From: Rhabdophis nuchalis
Lineage: Eukaryota > Chordata > Lepidosauria > Squamata > Natricidae
Assembly: GCA_039707465.1 (NCBI GenBank)
Contig: CM077643.1
Span: forward strand, 334,014,419 to 334,078,418
DNA: 64,000 nt
Direction: 5' to 3'
The stretch's first letter is position 1; every line of letters starts with the position of its first letter. Made by a program: the position numbers and the translations under genes. This document shows, piece by piece, positions 36,001 to 46,560 of this stretch. A model generated the notes under the pieces. It was not told the origin of the DNA and made no database searches. It saw only the letters and a list, made by a program, of their open reading frames with translations.

Positions 36001-36502
36001 TTTCCTATATGAATCTATGCGTTTCAGTAGCTTTGTGCCAGTTACCATTCCTCATTCCACCACAGCCGATACCATCTTGATGGGCTACCACATTCCCAAA
36101 GACACCGTGGTCTTCATCAATCAGTGGTCAGTGAACCACGACCCAGTGAAATGGCCTGCTCCAGAAGTTTTCAATCCAGCAAGATTCCTGGATGAGAATG
36201 GATTCCTGAACAAGGACCTTACTAGCAGTGTGCTGATTTTTTCAGTGGGCAAACGAAGATGCATTGGAGAGGAGTTATCCAAAGTGCAACTCTTTCTCTT
36301 TACTGCCGTCTTGGTCCACCAGTGCAATTTCACTGCTAATCCAAAGGAAGATTCTAAAATGGATTTCACTTATGGCTTGACTGTTAAACCAAAGCCATTC
36401 ACACTCAATGTCACACTTCGAGACAGCATGGATTTGCTGGATAATGCTGTCCAGGGACTTCAGCCAGAAAATGCATCTGAAAATTTCTTGTTTAATACAT
36501 GA
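32145..36502 (+). CDS. CYP1B1: Cytochrome P450 1B1, join(32145..33091,35896..36502), 517 aa
   Basis: A microsomal haem monooxygenase. In vertebrates CYP1B1 oxidises estradiol (4-hydroxylation), retinoids and polycyclic aromatics with electrons from P450 reductase at the ER membrane. Visible features: N-terminal anchor (residues 4-23), PPGPFPWP hinge (33-40), WxxxR of helix C (W123, R127), I-helix GASQDT (297-302), ExxR (E355-R358), FNPARF (408-413) and the haem loop [10 protein letters not shown] (431-440, ligand Cys438). The exon 2/3 junction splits an Arg codon (AG|G). Two main coding exons and close similarity to human CYP1B1 (543 aa) exclude CYP1A (more exons) and CYP1C (intronless). The ATG at 32145 has a weak context (C at -3, C at +4); an in-frame upstream start at 29011 may be the real one and would give 546 aa. 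No disruption was seen. Confidence 0.95.
33177..33520. mobile_element. Inverted-repeat element, possibly Penelope-associated
   Basis: Two arms face each other: 'gtgctttttcaagaggca' (33369-33386), followed by 'tcttcgaagacgt', against 'acgtcttcaaagaaaaac' and 'tgcctcttgaaaaagcac'. The phrases 'gaagaagcttcttggatgag' and 'ggagattctcagtcatccag' are common near Penelope-like elements in fish and reptile genomes, as I recall. No reverse transcriptase or GIY-YIG domain is present here. The MITE at 33203 was inserted into it. Confidence 0.4.
33203..33343. mobile_element. Palindromic hAT-type MITE, family B, duplication ATCCAGGT
   Basis: Starts CAGGGGTATCCAACCTTTGC and ends 'ggttggagacccctg'; exact duplications ATCCAGGT lie at 33195-33202 and 33344-33351. 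Its left arm contains an internal tandem duplication of 18 bp ('aggacttcagctcccaga' twice). Confidence 0.92.
34083..34306 (-). mobile_element. tRNA-derived SINE (third family)
   Basis: On the minus strand it begins with a tRNA-like head 'ccagtttggtctagtggtta' (A box) and 'agagttctagtcccac' (B box), continues with 'ccacctcacagggttgttg' and ends in a poly-A-poor tail. The copy at 35150-35330 shares the body in the opposite orientation. Confidence 0.75.
35150..35330 (+). mobile_element. tRNA-derived SINE (third family), body and tail
   Basis: Contains 'tgggtgactttgggccagtc', 'caattcacctcacagggttt', 'ttgttgtggggaaaatagg' and a tail with 'aataataaaggcaggctaaa'. The first block resembles the MIR/CORE-type core. 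The head is degraded. Confidence 0.75.
35896..36502 (+). CDS. CYP1B1: CYP1B1 exon 3 (C-terminal coding exon)
   Basis: Starts with the G that completes the split Arg codon and ends at TGA 36500-36502. It encodes residues 317-517: K helix ExxR, the PERF-equivalent FNPARF and the haem-binding loop with Cys438. The last dozen residues ([12 protein letters not shown]) differ from the human C-terminus and end three codons after a Phe-rich stretch; this part is usually poorly conserved. Confidence 0.95.
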
Positions 36503-39500
36503 ATGTTCAGTTTGAATCTTGTCTGTAATGCTGTGTAAGGATTGTGTTTCTCCCGACTTTTAAAAAAAAACTACTTAGAAATACAATGTATTCTGGAGAA
36601 ATGCTAGCAAGAAATGAAGTAAGACAATAAGCATGGTGTGGTTTGCAAACTGATGTTTTACTTACCTCAGCAAATCTTGTCAACTGCTCTCCATAGTGTG
36701 AATTTAATCATTAATTTGCTTCCCTAATTACACTTTGGCATTCCTATACCTCGTTCACTTATCTTTTTACTGGCCATCCACATGATTCCCTCATTACACA
36801 GTTCCCTTTCTGTATTTTCTTTGTGTTTTTAATCTTTTCAGGGAGTGGTATATTTCTCTAACAACATTCTATCCAGAAAAAATATTTAATGCTGAAGACC
36901 AATTAATAATCAATAGATTATAAAATAGTACCTACTGTCAAGATAATGCTCACAAGCAACTAGGTTTTAGATGGCCAGTTAGATGATTTTTCCACCAACA
37001 GTAGAATTGTCAGATCCATTGTGTTAGGTGACAATTAGAAATATATATATATAGGAAATCAGTTTCTGTAATTGACTGTCTTCTAGGTGTTAGGGCTCTC
37101 AGAATTCTCAATCTTTTGGTTTCAAATGGTAAGAACAATGCATATTACTCCTAGAAAATACTCATCTGAAACATTAAATATCAACTCTGATTTTTTAAAG
37201 AACCTACAGTCACCTACATATGGTGCATTGACATTTGCTAAAGCAGCTCTATGTAATATATTGCCATAGGCTTGTAGTTGTATTCCTAGTGCTCAACAAA
37301 TGTTAAAATTCAAATAGGATTTTTTATTTTTGTTGCTCATAAGTTGTCTTCAAAAAAAAATCAGAAATGCACTTCACATTATCTTAACTAAATGGGTGCA
37401 TTGCACTGCACATGCATAACATTGATAAGAGATGATGCATTTAGTAATGTGAATTATTTTTATCCCTCTAATACATGTTTTGAAGGGATTCCACATAATC
37501 GGATATTATTTGTAGTTCAGTCAGCATTTATAAATCAGTTAATTTACCGGGCTTCCTTTAGTTAAGTGCTTTCTTAAGAAATGCATTTCTTTTCAGAAAT
37601 AGAATAATCTGCCCTTGATCATAGTATACTTAGAAATAATAGAATAGAATAAAATAAAATGGATTGTCTATGTTTTAAACTAATTGAATAAGAAGTTGAA
37701 AACTCTGTGAATTTTACTGATGAAATCAGTGGTTTACTAACGAGAGGCAAAAAGTTCAAAGTTGTGATCTTTCATTTAAAAAGGTTCTTAGTTAAAAAAA
37801 GATTGGGATGCCCGGACCCCTTTAAGTTGACTGTCCTCCATCGACTCCATGTGAATTTGTCACTAAGTCATCATTTTCCACATCATCTAAGCCAAACCAC
37901 CACAAACTATCTCCTCTCCAGAGACAACCTGAGAACTAACACGGAAGCTTAGAAGTTGCCTAGGTTGGAAAAGGCTGTCTCAGACTTTACCTTCCAAATT
38001 GAAAATTCTATGTATGTGTAAATTACTTTGAAACAATAGCACTCGTTTTAAGAAAATGGAGTTGGAATGGGGGGAACAACACATCATGTTTCCGATTTCC
38101 CACAGTTGGATTCCATACAGCTTACTTGTTGGCTTGTGCTGAAGTATAATTTTGAGAAGTCCCAAGTAGCCAATGGTAACAGATGCAAAAAGAACACGAA
38201 GTACCACAAGCTGCCTATCCCAAGTAAAGATTCTCATGCTGTATTGCCAAACAATGTTCTGGATTACTTTAAAGGTTTAATATCAAGTCTTATCAGGGCA
38301 ATCTGACAAGTATCAGATTTAGTTCTGAGTAAAACACCCACAGCAAATAACAATTTAGTGCCTTGCTTCTGTTTTTAGATGTCATATATAGAGCACTATT
38401 CTCAAACCTGCTAAAAAGTTTCAAAAAACGTCCAGCTGTATATACATTGGAAAATGAAACAATGGGTTTATGAGTTCCAGTGCATTATATTGACCTTTCC
38501 CATCCTGATACCTTGGTTAGATGTTAGATTCAACTTCCATAATACTCTGCCAGCATGGCCTTTGATCCTACAGGGATGTTAGTTCAACTCTGGAAAGGCA
38601 TCATACTGTATTCTAGAAAGCCATATTGTGTAATCCTGCAGCTGTATAGACCAATGCATTTGCCTGTGCATTCTATTTCTGAAATTCAAAATAGCAATAA
38701 ATTCATGCATCCCTATATTGAAGAATTCTTAATTTCATACTTAACTTTGAGAGAGAAAGCACAGAGTTTAAAAACAAATTTAGAAAGGTGATACAAATTA
38801 TTTCATAATCTACAACAAATAAAATTTGTTCTTACAGAACTTAGCCTGCTCCTGTGAAACCCTCTGTATGATTATAAACATATTAATCTCAGGTCAAGAT
38901 AGGATTGAACATAGGGTAATATTTTTAATTATGTAAAGAAGGTTTGTAACTGTGTTGTGTGTTTATGAATATGCATATATATTACAGAATGTAATACTTC
39001 AACATAATTCTCACTGACTTTCTTTTAACAAATGTTGAGTACAATTTTGTTTTTTCAACTTCCCCCAAAATATATCAGACTGATAATACAGTATGTATAT
39101 ATGCCAACGGAATTCAGTTATATAATTCACTTTTAAAATGTTTAAATCCTATTTGTACTTGATGCAATATGCATAATGGTCAATTCAAATCTGGGAACAT
39201 CTTTCCATTGGTATCTTTTTAATTTTCTTGTTTTATAAGAGCAGGCAGAACATAATCCTAATATCCCAAATATGTACATCCACCCACAAAATTTGCCTGG
39301 CCCTCTTCTAGAAGCTGTATTGTTTTTCACAACAGAACGTACATATTTTTTCTCACCACCTAAAGTGGGAAATTTAAGTACTTTTCTTAAGACTTCATAC
39401 ATTTGTTTTTATAAAATGCAGCAGGAGAGGCAGCATTAGTTGTATTCTGTGTTTAATCATTGCATAATGTTGGAAATTTCTGGCTTTAGAAAACTCTGAA

Positions 39501-40540
39501 TGTAGCTTCTGTGATTGCTTGCTTGCCTGGACTTTGTCCTTTCTTTGAGAATCAACACATTTTCAGCATCCTGATGACCCTGTTGCTGGCTTCTTGGATA
39601 TGGTTCTGTGACTTCATTTCATTTTTTGGTTATTAACCTAGCGTAAATCCCTCCATCTTAGCTGGGTGCCTTGGCCCTTTTCTTACCAAGTACAGTTTGT
39701 TCCTTATTATCTACCTCCTGTTCACCTACAAAATCATAATCTTTTGTACTTTGAAGCTTAGCAGAGAAAGATTTTTTGGGCTCGTTTGGTTTGGGTTTAA
39801 GAATCAGCAAAAGCTTTGAATTACCTTTGTGGAAGGTAACCCTGGGATTACATTTTGGGCAGCCAGGCCCAGGATTTAATGCCTAATGCCTTTTGGTGGT
39901 AAAATAGTCTGAATATATCCTAATGTCCTGTAGAATCAGTTGCCTTTTATATTTTACGGGGATTACAAAGAGATTAGACTTCTAATTTTATATAGATTTT
40001 ATTATAATACACATTCATTTACAGTTTATCCGGTAAAAAGTAAAATTCTAATTTTATTTTATTTTACTTCCTGATAATAGTTTATACTAACCTTGAATCT
40101 TTAGATGTACCTAGGTGTTGATTTTTCTCCTTTCTTCTAACTTCTTAGCTATAATCTCAGTGGGAGGTTCTGAATGCTTTCTTTGTTTATTCATCTTGAA
40201 AGAAAATTATTTTTCCTCTGTTTGTACCATGTTAATTACATGTATTATGAATCTGACTTGATCACGCATATTGTTCCAATATGATCGTGTATAAAGAGAA
40301 TGGGGGCCTGTAACTCTTATATGTCCTTAATCAGTAGATGGTCTATGGGTAGATGTGGTTGGGGATGATGTGTTATTGTTGGACTACCTAGAGAAATTTT
40401 CCTAACTTTCATTATTGTATTATATGTTTGTTATCCATAATTATTTGTAACAAGGAACGTAAGTATCATCCTCCACAGAAAATAAATTTCTATATTGTTA
40501 ATCAGTATAGTTTTAATAAAGAAACCTGAATTGTTTATTT
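36503..40540 (+). other. CYP1B1: Probable long CYP1B1 3' UTR
   Basis: This 4-kb stretch has none of the repeat families that fill the rest of the window and is AT-rich with many ATTTA motifs. Human CYP1B1 mRNA also has a 3' UTR of about 3 kb. AATAAA occurs at several places (for example near 38818), and the last good one is at 40515-40520. Extent is inferred. Confidence 0.55.
40515..40520 (+). terminator. CYP1B1: Candidate distal polyadenylation signal
   Basis: AATAAA followed 15-35 nt later by U/GU-rich 'ttgtttattt' and 'cttgtgttt', the usual arrangement around a cleavage site. A hAT element inserted only about 90 bp further on. Confidence 0.45.
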
Positions 40541-40817
40541 CCACTTGTGTTTAGCTTGCAAATATATGTAGCAGTCCCATATGTTTCCTGAAGTTATTAT
40601 TGGTGCATTGGTACCAGGGGTGGGTTTCAAAATTTTTGGAACAGGTTCTGTGGGTGTGGCCTGCTTTGTGGGAGTGGCTTGCCGGCCATGTGACCGGGTG
40701 GGAGTGGCTTGCCAGCCATGTGACCGGGTGGGAGTGGCCAATTTGGAAAATGTGAAACTCAGTTAACAATGGTCTTGGTTAGCAACCAAACTTTTGGGCT
40801 TAATTGTGGTCATAAGT

Positions 40818-40848
<31 letters not shown>

Positions 40849-41040
40849 CTTTCTTTCCTCCTGTCTTTCTTTCTCTCTTTCTCTCTCTCTCTCTTTCTCT
40901 CTTTTTGTCTCTTTTCTTTCTCTCTTTCTCTCTCTCTTTTTTCTCTTTCTTTCCTTTCTGTCTCTCTTTCTTTTTCTCTCTTTCTCTCTGTCTGTCTATC
41001 TTTCTCTCCCTCCCTCCCACTCTCTGTCTCTCTGTGTGTG
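40818..41040. repeat. (CT)n/(CTTT)n low-complexity tract
   Basis: Long pyrimidine tract; the Ser/Leu/Phe-rich and Lys/Glu/Arg-rich frames across it on either strand are artefacts. Confidence 0.95.
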
Positions 41041-41790
41041 TCTGTCACTCTCTGGTTCCCCCCTCCCTCCCTGTCTCTCTGTGTGTCTGTGCCTCTCTCT
41101 CTCTCTGTCTGTCTCCCCCCCACCCCCACCCAAGCCTCCTCAGCCTCTCTCACCCATCCACCGGACGAAGGAACCTGGCGAAAGGCTTCAAAGGCTGCCG
41201 GCTAGGAACAGCGCGCTAGGCTGTGCGACCCCCCCCCCAGTCGCGGCAAAACTTTCCCTGTTAGCGCGACTGGCAGGGGGCGGGGGGGGGGGGTTCGCGC
41301 AGCGTAGCGCGCTGTTCCTAGCCGGCAGCCTTTGAAGCCTTTGCTTCAAAAGCCTTTGCTCGCTCGCTCGCTTGCTCACCCATCGGACGCCAGGTTCCTT
41401 CATCCGGTGGATGGGTGAGAGAGAGAGAGAGAGTAAATACAGCCACCGGGCTGGCCGGTTAGGCTACTTCCAGGAGCTGAGGAGGTTTGTGGGGGGGGGA
41501 GACAGACAGAGAGAGAGAGGCACAGACACACAGAGAGACAGGGAGGGAGGGGGGAACCAGAGAGCCAGAGAACCCGCTGGCTGTATTTACTCTCTCTCTC
41601 TCTCTCACCCATCCACCGGACGAAGGAACCTGGCGTCCGATGGGTGAGCAAGCGAGAGAGCGAGCAAAGGCTTTTGAAGCAAAGGCTTCAAAGGCTGCCG
41701 GCTAGGAACAGCGCGCTAGGTTGCGCGAACCCCCCCCCCCAGTCGCGGCAAAACTTTCCCTGTTAGCGTGACTGGCGGGGGGGGTCGCGC
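41041..41790. repeat. Foldback: nested inverted repeats inside the hAT
   Basis: Call X = 41041-41130 and Y = 41146-41279. They are followed by inverted Y (41288-41450), inverted X (41490-41575) and a direct copy of Y (about 41577-41790). Arms 41288-41450 and 41572-41735 are nearly identical over about 160 bp. G or C runs of about 12 mark the hinges. The Ser-rich frames and those starting MLTHRTPGSF on both strands are products of this symmetry. Confidence 0.85.
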
Positions 41791-42035
41791 ACCCTAGCGC
41801 GCTGTTCCGCCGCGCCTAGCCGGCAGAGCCCCTCCAAGTCAGACAGACTAATCCCCTCCAAAGAGTTAAGGTGAGAGAGTTCGTATTCCTGGAAGGGCAG
41901 GCGGGTAGGAAAAACGCTGAATAACAAATAACTTCCGGGTCCACGGTAGAAAGGGATCGATGGGGTTCTGAAAATTTGACGAAAGGGATCGCGGGAACCG
42001 CCGCGAGCCCTGAGAAACCCACCCCTGATTGGTAC

Positions 42036-42371
42036 CCAATAAGGAGACCACAATGCTATTGCAGAATAGTAGTTTGGCTGCCAATTTACCAGCTCTGTTG
42101 TAGGACATGCTCACGTGCTTCTCAAGGTGCAGCAAATTAGGGCAAGCTGGCTTCACACCAGAAAGAAACACAAGCTGCTTTTCCTGCAACATCATCTTAG
42201 GTCCTGTTCCTTGCCAGAGCTGCCTTGTAAATTGACACCACAACCGGGAAGATTCCTGAAGTGATAGTTTCTGGCTTAGACCACAGTTGATAGACAGTTA
42301 ATAGGGAAACTGATGATTGAATTTAATTCCTACAGAAGCAAAACATATAATGATGCCAGCATAAACTTGGT
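42036..42371. other. Short unique stretch between hAT and CR1
   Basis: No recognised repeat or gene; a minus-strand frame of 125 codons ends inside the hAT and has no domain. Confidence 0.4.
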
Positions 42372-42380
42372 GAACTTCCC

Positions 42381-42800
42381 CATTTTGAACTTCTTGAGGC
42401 TAGAGGGAGGAACTTCTAGCTGTGTGGAGGGGGGAGAAGAGAAAGGTAAAACTTATTTCCCCATTTTGAACTTCTTGTGGCTAGAGGGAGGAGCTTCTGG
42501 CTGTGTGGAGGGAGGAGAAGAGAAAGGTAAAACTTATTTCCCCATTTTGAACTTCCCCATTTTGAACTTCTTGAGGCTAGAAGGAGGAGCTTCTAGCTGT
42601 GTGGAGGGGGGAGAAGAGAAAGGTAAAACTTATTTCCCCATTTTGAACTTCTTGAGACTAGAGGGAGGAGCTTCTGGCTGTGTGGAGGGGGGAGAAGAGA
42701 AAGATAGAACTTATTTCCCCATTTTGAACTTCTTGTGGCTAGAGGGAGGAGCTTCTGGCCAAGAGAGAGGGGAGGCCAAGAAACAGGTCTAACGTATCTA
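42381..42800 (+). repeat. Five tandem 81-bp monomers at the CR1 5' end
   Basis: The marker 'cattttgaacttcttg' recurs at 42381, 42462, 42558, 42639 and 42720: the period is 81 bp, with one extra 15-bp partial repeat at 42543-42557. Because 81 is a multiple of 3 the array is open in one frame and would encode a 27-residue repeat (FPILNFLRLEGG ...), which is probably not translated. The position just before ORF1 suggests a promoter-bearing 5' UTR. Confidence 0.9.
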
Positions 42801-42869
42801 TAAAGCAAAAATAGAAATAATACATTCTAGATTTGTGCGCTTACGACTGTGATTGTATTTTATTTCAAA

Positions 42870-43469
42870 ATGACTGGCTTAGTTCAATGTAATAACTGTT
42901 TTGCACCTGTCTTCCGCAGTACTCTTTTCAAATTTGGATACTGTCCCCCTTGCAGACAAATTAATAGATTACATAGACACATCACATATCTTGAATCTGT
43001 AATTTGTGCTCTCCAGGCAGAAATTAAGTGTCCAATTCGGCCATTCCACCCAGTGGAGATGCCACACTACCAGCTTCCTCTACTGCAAAGATCCCACAGA
43101 AGAAGAGCAGCCTGGACAACTGTGGGATCTGGCAGGGTGAGAGCTGTGACCCACAAACACAAAACTTTTGCTGTGTCCCAGCATAACAGATATAGCGCCC
43201 TTGCTGATCTTAATGGGGACACTAAAGTGACAGGTCAAGGTAATAATGACGACTCAAATAAGCAGGGGATTATGGTCCAAAGTGAAGAACCTACTTCAGA
43301 AATGCAAAAGTGTGAACCAGGGATCATGCATCAGTCACACAACAAGAGCAAGGTACCCAAAAAGAGAAGTCACCTCCTGATTGGTGACTCAATCGTAAGG
43401 GATGTAAACTTAGGTAAGGATATGGAGGTTTTGAAAGAGGTCAGAATAGTGGAGACAGAGAATCAATAG
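42870..43469 (+). pseudogene. CR1 ORF1, truncated
   Basis: The start ATG 42870 gives MTGLVQCNNC. A Cys-x2-Cys pair, a 16-residue spacer and a second Cys-x2-Cys pair (CNNC ... CPPC) form a zinc-finger-like knuckle, followed by a heptad-like helix (ITYLESVICALQAEI). Near the end LLIGDSIVRDV is the GDS block of the SGNH-type esterase known in CR1 ORF1 proteins. The later esterase blocks are missing, and the frame stops at 43469 about 30 residues after GDS; an internal deletion is likely. Length is 199 codons. Confidence 0.8.
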
Positions 43470-43540
43470 ATAAAGAACATTTCTGTCCCCAGCAAACTAA
43501 AATTCATAGGGTTATCAGTGCATGTAACATAGATATTTGT

Positions 43541-45217
43541 GTGGGTAATATTATCAACACCGCTGTCAAGCAAAACCAAACAATTAACAGTGAGTGCCAT
43601 ACCATGTACATGAACCATACAAGTGGCAAAGAAATAGGGGCAAAGAGAACCATAGTCAGGCATAACACAGGTTTCGTAGACAGTAAACACAGGGTCAATC
43701 AAAATGGACTCAAATGTCTATACACCAATGCACAGAGTATGAGGAATAAACAGGGTGAATTAGAAATTCAAGTAAATGAGGGCAGATACGATATTGTTGC
43801 CATTACAGAAACTTGGTGGGATGAAACCCACAAATAGAACATACAGCTAGAAGGATTTAAATTATTTAAAAGAAATAGACCAAATAAAAGAGGAGGTGGA
43901 GTTGCACTATATATAAGAAATAATTACATCTCTACAGAAATAGAGCACAACAATGATGAGAACTATCTTGAATATATTTGGGTCAATATTAAAGGTTGGG
44001 GGGGGAATGATATTGTCATAGGTCTATATTACAGGCCACCCAACCAAGCAGAGGAAGTGGATGAACTTTTTGCTAACCAGCTAACTAAGGTATGTAGGAA
44101 GCACACTACAATAGTAATGGGAGATTTTAACTACCCTGACATCAATTGGGAAACAAACTCTGCACCAAGTGGAAGATCCAACAGGTTCCTAACAAACCTA
44201 GCAGACAACTTTGCTTCCCAAAAGGTAGAGAAGGGACCAAGGGGATCAGCAATATTGGACTTAATTCTCACTAACAGAGAGGAAATGATAGAAGGTGTAG
44301 AAGCTACAGGAACTTTGGGGGCAAGCGATCATGAAATACTGGAATTCAACATTATGCAAACAAAAGTAGTTGAACAAAGTCAAACTAGAGTCTTAGACTT
44401 TAAGAGAGCTAATTTCAATAAACTCAGAGAGAGCTTGGGAAGGATTCCATGGATGAGAATCCTCAAGGGGAAAACAACTCAAGAAGCTTGGGAAATTTTG
44501 AAAAATGAGATTATAAAAGCCCAGTCCAGCGCAATACCAATGAAGAAGAAAAATAACAGTTCCCAAAAGAAACCAGCATGGCTGCATAAAGAACTCTCTG
44601 ACAAATTGAAAGACAAAAAGGAAAAATATAAAAAGTGGAAAAAGGGGGACATAACTAAGGCAAAATATCAGCAAATAGCCCAAGCCTGTAAAGATGAAGT
44701 GAGGAAAGCTAAGGCTCGCAATGAAGAAAGGCTTGCCAAAAAAGTAAAAAATAACATAAAAAGCTTCTTCCAACATGTTAAAAATAAGAAAAAAGTTAAG
44801 GAAACAATTGGTCCACTGCTGGGAGAAAATGGCAAGAAGATGATAAGCAACAGGGAGAAAGCAGAACTATTTAACTCTTTTTTTGCATCTGTCTTTACAC
44901 AAAGGGATAAAACAGTCCAACCAATCAAAAACAGCACCACAAAAATCAGATTAGGAACACAAGTTGAAATAGGGAAGAAAATGGTAAGTGAGCACCTGTC
45001 TGCCCTGGACGAGTTCAAATCACCAGGACCGGATGGATTACACCCCAGGGTTCTGAAGGAACTGGCAGACGAGATCTCAGAACCACTGAACTATATATCT
45101 TTCAGAGATCCTGGAGCACCGGGGAACTGCCAGAAGACTGGAAAAGAGCTGATGTGGTTCCCATCTTCAAAAAAGGAAAAAAAACAGATCCAGGAAACTA
45201 TAGACCCATCAGCCTGA
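43541..45217 (+). pseudogene. CR1 ORF2, first part: endonuclease and linker, with a nonsense codon
   Basis: The reading frame carries the apurinic-type endonuclease: LYTNAQSMRNK (Asn block), AITETWWDE (catalytic Glu), GLYYRPPN, GDFNYPDINW and the SDHE box (in LGASDHEILEF). A TAG at 43835-43837 breaks it just after the ETWW motif, where CR1 relatives tend to have Trp, so one G-to-A change explains it. The Lys-rich linker follows, and the start of the reverse transcriptase is reached (SPGPDGLHPRVLKELADEIS) before a frameshift near 45085-45100. No ATG clearly fixes the start. Confidence 0.85.
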
Positions 45218-46473
45218 CCTCAATACCAGGAAAGATTCTGGAAAAGATAATTAAACAACAAATAAGTGAACACCTAGAAGCAAACAAAGTAATAGCCAAA
45301 AGCCAACATGGGTTTGTCAAAAACAGATCATGCCAGACTAATCTAATTGCATTCTTTGACAAAGTGACAAAATCAGTGGACCAGAGGAATGCTGTTGATA
45401 TAATTTACCTGGACTTCAGTAAGGCATTTGATAAAGTACACCATAACCTACTATTAGATAAAGTAGAAAATTGTGGGTTAGACAGCACCACCAGCAAATG
45501 GATTCGCAACTGGCTGACCAAACGCACTCAACGTGTAGTCCTCAATGGAACTGCATCTACATGGAAGGAAGTATGCAGTGGAGTCCCCCAAGGCTCTGTT
45601 TTAGGCCCAGTACTCTTTAACATCTTCATCAACGATTTGGATGAGGGGATAAATGGGGAACTCATCAAATTTGCAGACGACACCAAGCTGGCAGGAATAG
45701 CCAACACTCCAGAAGATAGGCTTAAGATACAGAAGGATCTAGACAAACTTGAACATTGGGCACTATCTAATAAAATGAAATTCAATTGTGAAAAAAGTAA
45801 GGTCCTACATATAGGCAAGAAAAACCAAATGCACAAGTACAGTATAGGTGGTACCTTGCTCAATAGTAGCAACTGTGAGAGGGATCTAGGAATCCTAGTG
45901 GACAACCATTTAAATATGAGCCAGCAGTGTGCAGCAGCTGCTAAAAAAGCCAACACAGTTCTAGGCTGCATAAACAGAGGGATAGAATCTAGATCACGTG
46001 AAGTGTTAATGCCACTGTATAGTGCCTTGGTAAGGCCCCACTTGGAATACTGCATACAGTTTTGGTCGCCACGATGTAGAAAAGACGTGGAGACTCTGGA
46101 AAGAGTGCAGAGAAGAGCAACCAAGATGATTAGGGAACTGGAGACTAAAACATATGAAGAACGGCTGCAGGAGCTGGGTATGTCTAGTTTGATGAAGAGA
46201 AGGACCAGGGGAGACATGATAGCAGTGTTCCGATATCTCAGAGGGTGCCACAAAGAAGAGGGAGTCAAACTATTCTCCAAGGCACCTGGGGGCAGGACAA
46301 GAAGCAATGGGTGGAAACTAATCAAGGAGAGAAGCAACTTAGAACTAAGGAGAAATTTCCTGACAGTTAGAACAATTAACCTCTGGAACAGCTTGCCTCC
46401 AGCAGTTGTGAATGCCCCAGCCCTGGAAGTCTTTAAAAAGATGTTAGATAGCCACTTGTCTGAAATGGTATAA
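45095..46473 (+). pseudogene. CR1 ORF2, second part: reverse transcriptase and C-terminus
   Basis: After the frameshift the frame continues without stops for over 440 codons: [52 protein letters not shown], the catalytic FADD (codons at 45670-45681), then the CR1 C-terminal domain with RPHLEYCIQFWSPR and RGDMIAVFRYLRG, ending LSEMV at 46473. The catalytic residues are present, so this half has been lightly damaged. The minus-strand frame 45528-46337 is a shadow. Confidence 0.92.
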
Positions 46474-46560
46474 GGTTCCTGCCCACGCAGGGGGTTGGAC
46501 TAGAAGACTTACAAGGTCCCTTCCAACTCTGCTATTGTATTATTGTATAAAACTCAATGC

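Larger units (their letters stand above)
40615..42027. mobile_element. 1.4-kb non-autonomous hAT element with foldback core, duplication ATTGGTAC
   Basis: Perfect 14-bp terminal inverted repeats CAGGGGTGGGTTTC / GAAACCCACCCCTG are flanked by exact 8-bp duplications ATTGGTAC at 40607-40614 and 42028-42035. From the left it holds repeated 'gggagtggcttgc' blocks (40640-40740), a CT-rich tract (40818-41040) and large inverted repeats (41041-41790). There is no transposase frame, so it depends on an element elsewhere. The exact termini suggest a young insertion. It lies just past the probable end of CYP1B1. Confidence 0.88.
42372..46560 (+). mobile_element. Nearly full-length CR1 LINE
   Basis: In order: a five-unit monomer array (42381-42800), ORF1 (from 42870), ORF2 with endonuclease and reverse transcriptase (about 43600-46473), and the CR1 3' UTR ending 'gttggactagaagactt' and an 'attgtatt' tail (to about 46545). 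CR1 is a vertebrate non-LTR retrotransposon that inserts by target-primed reverse transcription and usually leaves short 5' truncated copies, so a copy with both frames and a 5' array is uncommon. It is inactive: ORF1 ends early, and ORF2 has a nonsense codon and a frameshift. Confidence 0.92.

Noticed and set aside
40769..41335. Open frames of 141-188 codons rich in Ser/Leu/Phe, and Lys/Glu/Arg on the other strand
   Set aside because: They translate a CT microsatellite and the foldback of the hAT element.
42313..42792. 159-codon frame of 27-residue repeats as a repeat protein gene
   Set aside because: It coincides with the 81-bp CR1 monomer array, whose period happens to be a multiple of three; no start or domain supports a protein.
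42381..42800. CRISPR-like array of regular repeats
   Set aside because: Units are contiguous with no unique spacers, and the genome is vertebrate.
45528..46337. 269-codon minus-strand frame
   Set aside because: It is antisense to the CR1 reverse transcriptase, which is unambiguous in sense.
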